64,000 bases of DNA from Arctopsyche grandis (taxonomy: Eukaryota; Arthropoda; Insecta; Trichoptera; Hydropsychidae): positions 7,941,001 through 8,005,000 of the forward strand of contig NC_135361.1 in NCBI RefSeq assembly GCF_051622035.1, in the 5' to 3' direction. Positions within the stretch are counted from its first letter, which is position 1; every line of letters begins with the position of its first letter. Positions 22,701-32,609 of this stretch are shown here, one piece after another. Under the pieces are notes generated by a model. The model did no database searches. It was not told where the DNA came from and saw nothing but the letters and a program-made list of their open reading frames with translations. The position numbers and the translations under genes were made by a program.

Positions 22701-22900
22701 ACTGGTGGTTTTACCCGGCTTCGCTCGGTATTTGTAATATAAACCGCTTAAATATGGTTAATCTAATAGTAAACATTAATTTGTTTTTTTATTAAATTTC
22801 TTTGAATTGATTTGTTTTTGAAGCTCCTAACCAAACCTTACAACCTTACAAAGTCTCTTTCGAAATTATATATTAAGATCTACGTAGGTACATCAAAATA
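22701..22900 (-). mobile_element. Helitron 3' end, second family
   Basis: Read on the minus strand it ends ACCGAGCGAAGCCGGGTAAA, a GC-rich hairpin, followed by ACCACCAGT. This closely fits insect non-autonomous Helitron termini (hairpin, then CTRR-like end). A second copy lies at 42891-43110 and shares the body AATACAAACCGCTTAAA-type sequence. Confidence 0.6.
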
Positions 22901-22904
22901 AGCC

Positions 22905-23490
22905 TGTTATACATGAATCATTTTGTCCTCGAGCAAGGTTGTTTACGATATTTCCTATACTGCAGTGAATGGGTCGATAAGAATGTGCGTGATTCTTATT
23001 ACTCACTAACGATTGCAAAGAACATCTTCAGATTGGAAGTTCAAGTATGAGATGTACAACTTATATATGTACATTTCAATCTTCACCTTTGAAGGAATTC
23101 TCGGAACGAATATTAATCATGCCAATTAGTATGTATTATATTACATCCAAAGACCTTTCGAATCTCTCGAGGATCCATTCCGTTATGAAAGTGGAATGTT
23201 TTGAACCAATTAGGAGAAGATTAATTTACCTATATTTCAAATAATTTCCACCAGGGCTAAAATCATAATGGAGGCGTGTGTTCAACGATTTCATTTTGCA
23301 GGATCGTACAAGAGATTCGGACAACTTTTAATATGATTCCAGGGCTTTGGAATCGGAGTCGCTAAAAATCGAACGACTCTATTTCGCATTTATGTGTATA
23401 AATAATGTATGTGGATATTGAATTATTAATGAAGGTTTAGGATATACGGTGTAGGGTTCACGCTAGTGATATTTTATTTTTATTTTTATT
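22905..23490. other. Unassigned intergenic sequence
   Basis: Mostly unique AT-rich DNA without a supported gene or repeat. Confidence 0.3.
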
Positions 23491-23494
23491 ACAA

Positions 23495-23895
23495 TCAATC
23501 AATGTACACTCGTCATTACAGATCGCTCCAATGTGACGAGTGTACAAGAACGGTCAGAATATAATAATACATAGAATACAATCAGAATACGTAGAATATA
23601 ATAATTAATTAAGTACAGAAATAATAATCATAGAGACATCTATGGATTATTTTTAGATTTTTGTGCACAATTATTGTTACAATTTTATACACATATTAAA
23701 CACGAAATTATAGATTTCAGATTTCTGGGCATAATTTCTACAAATTATACACATAGATTTTTGTGACAACAGGAAATTATCTATTACCAATTTTCAGGAA
23801 CCGTTTCAACAATGATGAGATAAAATTGGCAAACTCTGATAAAGAAACGATCGATTTGGAGTCACAAAATCCCCAAATCTAACCAGCAGTTTATT
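23495..23895 (-). mobile_element. tRNA-derived SINE, inverted, head eroded
   Basis: It carries the SINE tail (ACAGATCGCTCCAATGTGAC), the ATAGAGACATCTATGG stretch, then the core GAACCGTTTCAACAATGA and GAAACGATCGATTTGGAG, ending near the CCAGCAG head. Confidence 0.7.
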
Positions 23896-24084
23896 AGCGA
23901 ATCTAACCATTGATAGTGGTGCTAAATATATACGCTACCATTAAGCCAAACTGCTGGCTATATAAAAATGTATAACCAATACCCAATGTGTACAAATCTG
24001 CGCGGTGTTTCTGTGTTTTTTTTTTCTCGTGTTTGGGTCAAATTGAGCAAAATTTGGGGCATCACTGTGTCTATCTTCCCCCTT

Positions 24085-25020
24085 TTTATACCGAGTGGAG
24101 ACATGGACGGTGCGAGCTCAAGGAAAGCAAAGAATAGACACTTTTGAAAAGTGGTGTTGGAGAGGAATGCTTAGAATCCACTGGTCAGGGAGAATAACCA
24201 ATGCCTCCATCCTGAAAGAGCTGAGGGTTGGCGATAGGCTAACATCCATCTATCTTAGTCGATCCTCCAGTTCTTTGGGCACATCACGAGACTTCTTCAT
24301 ATGCCATGTCCTTCTACAACCTCGACAACCAGAACTCCCATCCGTACTCTGTCCACGGTTGCTCTGAAGTGCTCGGGTGCTGAGGCTTTACCACTGCCGA
24401 AGATTCTTGACTGCGTTGTCCTACGATCTTTTCCTAGATTACTAGGCGTAGAAGATCGTATTTCTCGTTCCGCATCACGTGTCCAAGATACTCTAATTTG
24501 CGCCTTTTCACATTGTTGAGTACTTCGACATGTTTTCTAATCAGAGCTAGCACCGACGCATTCTTTTGTATGTCCACATCTCAAAGGCCTGCAGGTTTTA
24601 CACGTGGCATCTCTCAGGGTCTATGCTTTTGTCCCATACAGAAGGATGCTGAAAACGTGGCATCATAGAAGTCTGTCGTAGTGCTATACTGAGATCACGT
24701 GTGGTTAGGACATTTTTAGTTTTTTTAAGAATGCAGCTCTTGCTTGCTCCACACTAACGCGAATTTCCTGGTTACTTTCACACGTTTCACTCGAATAGAA
24801 TCCAAGATATCTGAAATAATTAACTCTATCCACCACTTTGTTGTCAATTTTGAGATTAATCCGTATTATGAGTCGACTTACTGAATATCATCCAGTTTTT
24901 CTTTCTGACATTCAATGTTTGCCCTGCTCTAGAGCTATGCACAACAATTGCGTTTGGTGTTGCTTGCAAGTCATTGGCCAGTAGTATAGTGTCAACCAGA
25001 TCACGAGGCGTTGATTAGTA
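24085..25020. mobile_element. LINE RT remnants in both orientations
   Basis: Plus strand 24095-24260 reads ETWTVRAQGKQRIDTFEKW and then RGMLRIHWSGRITNASILKE, an RT C-terminal segment. From about 24350 the same family continues on the minus strand; 24430-24515 reversed reads VKRRKLEYLGHVMRNEKYDL. The fragment therefore contains an inversion or two abutting copies. No intact frame remains. Confidence 0.65.
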
Positions 25021-25129
25021 AAATAACGATTATATACACAAAGGAAAAAAAAGTGGTGGTGACGAAGACAAGATCTCGACTAATCATCCATGTTCAAGGG
25101 TTTGCTATGTTCCAGCTGGTTTGGTGATT

Positions 25130-25330
25130 ACGGGAACACCCACTGTTTACTGTGGTAAACGGGCTACATCCCAAATGTGAATTTGGGATGTAGCCCGTTT
25201 ACCAGGATAACTGCCGCTACGAAAATCGAATTTTCGTGTGACAGAAGATCCGCGCACGAAATCCGAAAAGATCCGCGCGAGCGATTTTCGTAGCGGCGGG
25301 TATCCTGTTTCTAAGCCCGCTTTAAAGGTC
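25130..25330. mobile_element. Double-hairpin foldback fragment
   Basis: Two hairpins lie side by side. The first pairs GGTAAACGGGCTACATCCCA (from 25154) with its inverse ending at 25203. The second pairs GCCGCTACGAAAATCG with CGATTTTCGTAGCGGC (about 25205-25306). GGAACACCCACTGTTTAC just before is shared with the MITEs at 29487 and 38741. Confidence 0.65.
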
Positions 25331-25364
25331 AAGGAATTTGACCCTTAAAGCCCTCAACATAAGG

Positions 25365-25390
25365 CCACCACCCCCCCCCCCCCCCCCAAC
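25365..25390. repeat. Poly(C) tract
   Basis: A run of about 17 C follows CCACCA. Such tracts recur next to hAT-like ends in this window. Confidence 0.8.
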
Positions 25391-25699
25391 GAATACAGTT
25401 CAAGAGACCCTTTCGTCGGAGAAAATTATCGGTTATCCTGTAAGCGATTCACATTTGAGAAGTAATCACCGAACTGTTTCGGTTACGTGGTCTATCTAAA
25501 ATGGACCAGGAGTGATCTCAAATGGTGCCTGTAGAAGCATTACCGAAACTGGAAGCTAAGTACTCGCCCACCCAGTAGGCGGAATCCCTTTCCCAAGCGG
25601 TAATAAGAATTAACCATGGCGGGAAGAAAATCAATATTCTAAAACATTAAAATTCAAAATCATTCTCTGTAGTTATTTATTTATTTTTACATACATATA

Positions 25700-25832
25700 C
25701 ATATATACATATACCAGGAAGGCCTAACAAGTAAGCCCCAATGCATCTTTCTAGCCAATTACAAACATCGATATATAATTTGTAGAATAATTTTAACAAA
25801 GCATCATAAAGACATATATAGATACATTTTCA
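25700..25832 (-). mobile_element. SINE 3' fragment (CCAGGAAGGCC subfamily)
   Basis: ATACCAGGAAGGCCTAACAA and CCCCAATGCATCTTTCTAGC match the 3' part of the copy at 28515. The head is missing. Confidence 0.5.
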
Positions 25833-25837
25833 TATGG

Positions 25838-25978
25838 TAAACGGATTATTCCGCAAAAAGCGATCTCGCGCAAGTCACCAAAATCTCGATCAGGGAACAT
25901 CTGGCACTCGAGTTCTTCCGTGATCGAAATTTTAGTGACTTGCGCGAGATTGCTTTTTGCGGAATAATCACTGAACTT
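25838..25978. mobile_element. Foldback MITE (CGGTGATTATT family)
   Basis: Arms of about 50 bp pair GATTATTCCGCAAAAAGCGA and the following CTCGCGCAAGTCACCAAAAT with their inverse ending GCGGAATAATCACTGAAC. Related elements lie at 36884, 46846 and, as one arm, 52470. Confidence 0.75.
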
Positions 25979-26379
25979 TTTACATATATATGTAAATCGT
26001 CAAATTTAGAGATGTTGAAAAGCTCGTAATTTGCCAGACATATATTCACAAATTTGCATCATTTTTGTGATTGCACAATTGTATGATTGCACACGTAAAC
26101 AAACGTCTATTTTTAACGATTACACGTCTCGTTTTAATACACGATGAATCGATCTTGATATCAGACCTGTATCGGCACTTGTGTCGCGATGAGTTGGCGC
26201 ACCTGACACCGGACCCGTCCAACAATACAAAAAGACATCGTTCGCATAATTGTAAAGGAATCACTCAGATTCACATTTGTAATGGTAGCACTCAGATTCG
26301 GACATGGAAAGACCGACGAAAAAAAACCCATCAGAACCTCAACCACCCATCCAGCATCGCTAACGATCGTCACGAACGA

Positions 26380-26860
26380 CAGCACAATATGTGGCGAGTT
26401 TTGAAAAGGCGCGCGAGCGAGAGGCACAACAGGCGCGGAGCGAGAGAGAGAACGGCGCCACCGTCTAAGCGGCGGGGCGAGGAAGCGCGCGAAATAGGGC
26501 GAGAGAAGCTGCGGCTGCAGTCGACAATCGACAATCGACACTTCAGTCTGCCGCTGTCGGCGGTGAGTGGCGGTCGTCGGTGTGTGGCTGCGTCGCGTCG
26601 CGTCGCGTCGGTAGGTCGGCGCGCGCGAGTGAGAGTGCATCGGGTTGCGGAGTGGAGTGTCCGCTGACAGAGCGCTCCATGCGGGCGGGTCTGTTGGGCG
26701 CCCCCTTCGAGACTCCGCCCCCCCCGAGACTCTGCCCCTCCACGGAGACACGGAGACGAGCGAGCGCAGCCTCCCGTGTGGCGAGCAGTCGCGCCGCTGC
26801 ACCCGACACCGATCGATACTTCAGCGAGCGCACCTGAAATCGTTCACCTCCAGTCACAAA
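26380..26860 (+). promoter_or_regulatory. GC-rich promoter with Inr and DPE
   Basis: This 480-bp island is very rich in CpG compared with its AT-rich surroundings. It contains TCAGTC with the initiator A at 26545, and GGTCGT at 26572-26577, which is exactly +28 to +33, the DPE consensus and spacing of insect promoters. No TATA box is seen. It should drive plus-strand transcription. Long open frames here on both strands reflect GC content and look like low-complexity Arg/Ser sequence, so I do not call them genes. Confidence 0.55.
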
Positions 26861-27141
26861 GGTTCAAACATTTACATTTTCATTTCAATTCGCAAAATCG
26901 ATTTTACAACTCACCTTTATTCATCTCATTAGTCATTACACAACAAACGTCTCCTCGTTGCCAACGTACATATGTGCATACACACTTCCCAGACAGAAAT
27001 ACTTTGACGTTTGCAATGCTCATCATACAAAGGTCGCGTGTTCAATTTGAAACGCAACCCATATAATAACGAGACTAAAAAGAAAATCTACAATTTTACC
27101 GTTGATGTGTCTCGTCGACTGCTTCTGTCGCCAGACGAATC
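26545..27141 (+). other. Candidate non-coding first exon (5' UTR)
   Basis: From the Inr to a strong donor (AATC|GTGAGT at 27142). No long frame leaves the exon; the last ATG (27105) opens MCLVDCFCRQTN and would hit a stop at once if joined to the acceptor at 48375. The nearest plus-strand gene with an upstream acceptor is Arl4, which would imply a 21.2-kb intron. That link is inference. Confidence 0.35.
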
Positions 27142-27537
27142 GTGAGTACAAAGGTCGTGTGATGGATTGATGTATTGTGATGTTTGATGTGAAAAGGACT
27201 GTGTATAGTTTCGTCTGTAAACAGAATGGTTCCGCCGATTCATTGTATTGTATCTCCTTCGTATTGTGGAGAAAATATGCTTCTAAAGTGCGTCTCCAAA
27301 CAGTCCATCGTCTGCGACTTGGCGACAGACATAAATACTAAAATACCCCACACTATTTGCGATACATAGTCAAAATTTGAATATTTGATCGATGAACCTC
27401 TCAATTTTAGTGTTGTTTCCATTGAAGTAGAATGGATAGAAGAGAAGCGCTCTTAGCTTACAAAAATGTTGCTACAAAAACTCCGTTCAAACGGAGATTT
27501 CGGCTATTTTGCTCAGTTGATTGTTAAGAGGGCTGTA

Positions 27538-28049
27538 CACCTGAAACCTTAATTTTGTTGCCGTTCCTTTCTTCGATATATATATTGAGTGAATGTATAT
27601 ATTTAGTGAATGCGACAATATATATCAATATATATATTGAGTGAGTGCGACAGTTGCGCTTCGACCAGATAATACATATTTTAAATCGACAAAATCGAGG
27701 TTTCGTATTCTCCTATGTTCTCCTCCAAAACTGGACTAATTTAAAAAAAAAATTCATCATCGGTATGAGAAAGATATTTTCTGTGCAACTATGCGCGTAT
27801 TTTTTTTTAAATCGGCCGTTAAATAAGCACGCTGGACTCTTTTCGTGGGTGCAAAAAAGTGGCGATTTTATAGATGTTTGGCGGCTCCTAGCTCATATAA
27901 AAAATAACTAATCAAAAAAAATAAAACGATAGATGCATCCCAATTGTGGATATCCATAGCATATTAAAAAATAATTTCTCTAGTGCCATAATTGAGGAAG
28001 GGAGAAGTGTAATACGTTTGTATGGACAAGGCGCTGGTGTCCAGCCCTC
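27538..28049. mobile_element. piggyBac-like MITE with TTAA target sites
   Basis: The 512-bp element has inverted ends GAGGGCTGTACACC and GAGGGCTGGACACC (13 of 14 match) and is flanked by TTAA on both sides (27534-27537 and 28050-28053). TTAA duplication is the mark of piggyBac-type transposition. There is no coding capacity. An internal TATATATTGAGTGA repeat is present near 27578-27645. Confidence 0.7.
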
Positions 28050-28404
28050 TTAATCTCTGTAGCAGTAGGATCTCTTTGAAATAGGCTCTACTAGTGAAAT
28101 TGTGTGGTAGTATTAGTTCGACAAAGTCCGAACATCTGTATGTGCCCGTGCGTCCCTGAACGTCAAGGGACGATCACTTCCACGATTTTTTTTCCTCACT
28201 CTTTTGTCTCTCTTCTGACTTTCCGTCTCTCTCTTCGATGGCTCGCTTCTAAGCGATACTTTTGTTAGGAATGACTATTCTATACATTATACTTCAATGG
28301 TTGTTTCACTTAATACTTAATCAAATTAAGCATCAAAACATGTAAAACGTTAACAATGAAGCACGTTTTATCAATATATAAGGTACGTGTAAGGGCGCAG
28401 ACGT

Positions 28405-29085
28405 GTTTTTTTTTTGATAGTTTTGCACGTGTAGACAAAAACGCTAGCACACCTGATCTATGCCCGACCAAAACTCACCCCCTGTAGTGTTTTCGGTGAT
28501 GTCTTTATATTTTTTAATTCATACCAGGAAGACCTAAGGAGTAACCCCAATGCGCCTTCCTGGTCAGAAACATTGTACATTTGAATTATACCTTTACAAA
28601 GTATGCATATCAATTAATATCCACAGAGACATTTATGGTCAAATTTGTAAATTTGCAGCATTTTATACGATTCAACGAAATTCGTGATTGCTGAAAACTT
28701 GAGATTTTGCGAGAAAATGGTTAAGGTTGCCAATTTGCTAAATGAAATTCAGATAAATTGGCAAACTGTGATGGGAAACGATCGACCTCGAGTCACAAAT
28801 CCAAGGTCTGGCCAGCAGAAACCAATGGGATTTGAACCCGAGACCACCCTGTTCAAAGCACTATATGCTAACCACTAGTCTATTCTGCTGGATTATATAT
28901 ATTTTCCGTATATTGACATAAATTTGACAATAATCGATAACGGTGATTCTTACATTTGAAATTTTTTTAGATAATTATATCGTAGCAATGACACGCCCAT
29001 TCACAGCTGGAGTCTACCAAGGCATGGCGTGCCGTACGATTCTGTTTTATTATCGTGCGCTCGATCCATCAAATTTTCACATATT
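28405..29085 (+). mobile_element. MITE fragment split by a SINE
   Basis: The two halves (28405-28512 and 28920-29085) join to match the sequence at 1918-2165: AACGCTAGCAC, TTTTCGGTGAT, then ATAACGGTGATT and TCACAGCTGGA. The SINE at 28515-28890 separates them and so is the younger insertion. Confidence 0.6.
28515..28890 (-). mobile_element. tRNA-derived SINE, inverted, inserted in a MITE
   Basis: From the 3' end (CATACCAGGAAGACCTAAGG) to the head (GGGATTTGAACCCGAGACCA, i.e. reversed B box; ATATGCTAACCACTAGTCTA, i.e. reversed A-box region). Short TTATAT-like sequence flanks both sides. The core includes GGAAACGATCGACCTCGAGT. Confidence 0.75.
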
Positions 29086-29486
29086 TGCCCGATACGTTGC
29101 TAATTACGTATTTGACTATTTTTAGCAAATTAAAAATATATATTTACAATAACGAGGGTAGCGCCACAGTCCGCAGACCGTAAATTTACAACTATAGTGT
29201 TGTTTAGATTTCGGAAAGGGATTGATACAAGAACCACACAAGGCTATTGTCGCTAACGGTTTCAGCATTCACAACACTTGCGTCAATTCGCGTTGTCCCC
29301 TCACTACACCCCCTCATTCTATCCCCGCGACTCGCCCGGTCGTTCACGTAAAAATGAATATGTATGTGTGCACGGCCCTAGCAAAGGAGGGAGGGGGGGG
29401 GGTTATGGAAGGCATTAACTCCCGAATTGAAAATAATACATATTTAGAAAAAAAAGTAGAATTTAGAAATTTATGAACGATCTATA

Positions 29487-29931
29487 GGGCGAAAACACAC
29501 TGAATAGTTAATTAAACATGCGAAAAAGCAGCACCCTTAGCCCATATACATGATACACAGTCCCAAAAATCAACCCCTGGGGTGTTTTTTATCCCTGATA
29601 TTTTATCCTTGCTTGATAGTGATCGATAACGGTGAATCCCATATATGAAGAAATATAGGAGAAACTTGTCGGTTGCATATGGATATGCATACACTTGCGA
29701 ACTCCCAAACATATGCATTATGCACGTGCAACTACACCTGAATTCAGTTTGGGGAACACCCACTGTTTACGGTGGTAAACGAAGACCCACGCGAGCGATT
29801 TTCGTAGCGGTGGTTATTCTGGTTGTAATTCACATGTGGGATGTAATCAACGAACCGTTTACGGTCACGAAACACCGACTGTTTACAAGCCAGGGACGTC
29901 ACGTCCCATACCATTCAGTGTGTTTTCACCC
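29487..29931. mobile_element. MITE with GGGCGAAAACACACTGAA ends
   Basis: The 445-bp element has matching inverted ends (left GGGCGAAAACACACTGAA, right reversed GGGTGAAAACACACTGAA). Interior landmarks are CCCTGGGGTG, GATCGATAACGGTGAATCCC, CATATGCATTATGCACGTGC and GGGGAACACCCACTGTTTAC. A shorter copy is at 38741-39031 and a diverged inverse copy at 44397-44643. Confidence 0.7.
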
Positions 29932-29939
29932 ACAGACTA

Positions 29940-30830
29940 ACCCTAATTTTCCGCGAATTCTAAGAACGAAAATAGCGTACAAAACGTTTCGTTTCTTTTG
30001 AAAAAACCCTTGGGGAGGGAGTGTCCTGCGCTTCAGCCCCCCTAAAATATATCTTGGCTACGGCCTCGTATGTATGTATACTGATCTCCTGCATTCGTAT
30101 GAAATCCTGATACTTAATTATAATGCTATTTTTAAATCTTCATAATTGTCCATGCAAAAAATCATACATACACCCTTTTCGTTTTTATATACAACTATAC
30201 GTTATTTGAATCCAACAAACAATTGTCTGAAATGGCTTAAAATTCATCATCGTATAGAAATTTTTCAACAAACAAGTCATTACAGAGCCGATTCCACGCA
30301 ATTCCACGGATTATTGAACCGATAAAACAGCAACAGCACATTAACTGTATTCGTTATCTGTATTTAAATTGAACACTGAAATAAAGCATGACCAATATGA
30401 AGCAAACACGGAACAGTTGCCGCTATTCTCGGAATTCCGATAAATTGCAGCGGGAATCGAATACCGTGTATGGATATTTGTAAACTGCACATTAATGTCA
30501 TCACTATTGTTGGTAAAAATATAAAAAAATAAAATACCAACTTTCGAAGACCTTGCTTCGCGCATGCTGGTTACGCTCTCGTTGTTTTGTTTCGTTCAAT
30601 GACGTACATACTACTGCAGTATTGTTTGCCATTGTAAAATATTGTTTTTAAACCTGTCAGATCAGAAACGGCGACAGCGATGATGATGATGGTGATGATC
30701 GTAGACGTACGACCCAGATGACTAGCTCACTCGAATCGATTTCCAAACGGAGTTTGTCTTTGCAAATTATAATAACTGGGTCAAATGTAACCGTCGTTCG
30801 CCAAACTGAACCCCCTGCTGATCGATAATC
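29940..30830. other. Unassigned intergenic sequence
   Basis: No supported gene. It includes a short GAT-rich repeat near 30680-30700, which may mark an old LINE tail. Confidence 0.3.
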
Positions 30831-30834
30831 GTCA

Positions 30835-31415
30835 ACTACCTGTTGCTCGTTACGTGGTTTTGATATGCACCTTCGTTGGCAACGGTCGCGAAGCTAGGAC
30901 CCGGACCCTATACAGGTGCTTGCGAGTCGAAAGTGGTGCCTAATATCAAGAGTTGATGGATGAGGTCATCAGAATGAGAAATACAATACTGCAGGCTGGG
31001 TTCGAGTTTCGTATCTGCGCCAAGGCTGTGCTTTTTAGAATTTGGCTGGTGAAGATATGGTGGAGGTCTGATCGGTGAAGGGATCTATCTGGTTTCTTCT
31101 GCAACCAACCGATTAAAAATTGGTGGAATCTGCTGAATCATCCCTGTTTTCCACTATGCAAAACTAGTTTTAAATGTTGGTTCCACCACCAAATTTAGTA
31201 TTCTCACTTTACTAGTGAGCTAACCGATTTATTAGTGCTGGCTTTCACTCTCCACTTCCTTAACCATTGGACGCATTTATCCAAGTGACATTGAAAGATT
31301 TTAGAGACTTCTGCATTTTTGCTGCTGACTAGTATGGCTGTATCATCTATAAAAGTAGTTGTCAATACAGGGAGGTCTGCCGTAATACTATTAATTAACC
31401 ATTTGAGTGCTAACG
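30835..31415 (-). mobile_element. Jockey-clade LINE RT fragment
   Basis: Reading the minus strand from about 31395, the frame gives NSITADLPVL, then TTFIDDTAILVSSKNAEVSK and FQCHLDKCVQWLRKWRVKAS. This is the RT catalytic box region; the usual FADD reads FIDD here. Further downstream it is interrupted. It is a dead fragment. Confidence 0.7.
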
Positions 31416-31419
31416 TCTT

Positions 31420-32150
31420 TTCTGTTGAAAGCCCGCCACGCTGAAAATTTCGCCAACATTTCCAACTAGAACTATTAAGGTATCCAATGGAAAGCAGGTA
31501 TACAAATTGTAGCTAGTCCAAACAAACCCTAGATAATTATCGCCGAGAATTTCGAGTTTTGTAAAGGTGCGTTTAGACTCTCTAATATATCTTGCAACAA
31601 TATAAAATAAACAAAAGATGTCTATTAATGAATGTTTTATTCCAAAACTAGTTCCATCTTCTTCATTATTGTTAAAATGTAATGCTCAGAATCTAAATGC
31701 CCACCAAGCCACAATCAAAAATACTCAGCAGTTAGGGAAATTCTGCTATGGTTATAAATTCAGAAATTCCGGTGTAAACCAGTCTTTATAAACGTTGACA
31801 AATTAATGACATGGATTACATGACTCATGTTTTTCATTTTTTTTTCAATGCTACCTGGAAAGGCTTAGCAGGTAGTATTCTTGTTTAATTTGTACATGCT
31901 CAAAATACAACGCCTATCGGCGTTTTTCAGGCCCATGAACTTTCAGCATTCAAAGGATTAAACCGTAAGTAGTAGAAATCTGGAGAGGACTTCATAAAAC
32001 TAAAGATTAAAGATACTCAAATCGTCAAAGATTTGGTCTGGACTACTCGAATGGTATACGTATGTTATATACATATGTATGTATCTTCAAGCAAATTTCG
32101 CAAATGTCCCAAGGACCACTAAATTAAATCTGGGTAGATTTATAAAGATT
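31420..32150. other. Unassigned intergenic sequence
   Basis: No frame or repeat family recognised. Confidence 0.3.
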
Positions 32151-32159
32151 CTGGAGGAC

Positions 32160-32605
32160 GTCTGTTGACCTGGACGGTGCCGACTCTATTTTCAAGCATC
32201 CTACATATACTCATATTTTTCATGTCTGAGGGTCTCGACCACCGTTTTCCCAGTGGTAGCTGGTCACTTTATCTTATTGGGGATCGCCCTCTTCCTCTGC
32301 TTCTCAGAACGACCAATTTTTTCAGGCTGTCCTGGTCTCGCCTTGCGATATGGCCTAAGACATGGAAGACAGCCTATCACCAACCCTCATCTCTTGCAGG
32401 TTGGAGGCATTGGCTTTTCTCGCTGACCAGGGATTTTAAGCATCCCTGTCCAATACCACATCTTTTCAAAAGCCTCTTTTCTCTGCATTTCTCAAGCTCG
32501 TACCGTCCATGTCTCTACTCCGTATAGAAATGCGAGGAAAACCAAAGTTCGGACCAGACGCATTTTCGGAGACATGGTGATGCCTCTGTCTTTCCAAAAT
32601 ATTAT
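32160..32605 (-). mobile_element. LINE RT C-terminal remnant
   Basis: On the minus strand, near 32570-32350, a broken frame gives YGVETWTVRA, a stop, then FEKMWYWTGMLKIPW-like and KANASNLQEMRVGDRLSS. It matches the family at 24085-25020. Confidence 0.6.
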
Positions 32606-32609
32606 ATTA

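Noticed and set aside
26071..26857. Overlapping long open frames on both strands in the GC-rich island (up to 213 codons)
   Set aside because: Their translations are Arg/Ser/Pro-rich low complexity without domains, and they arise from low stop-codon frequency in GC-rich DNA. The region fits a promoter and 5' UTR better.
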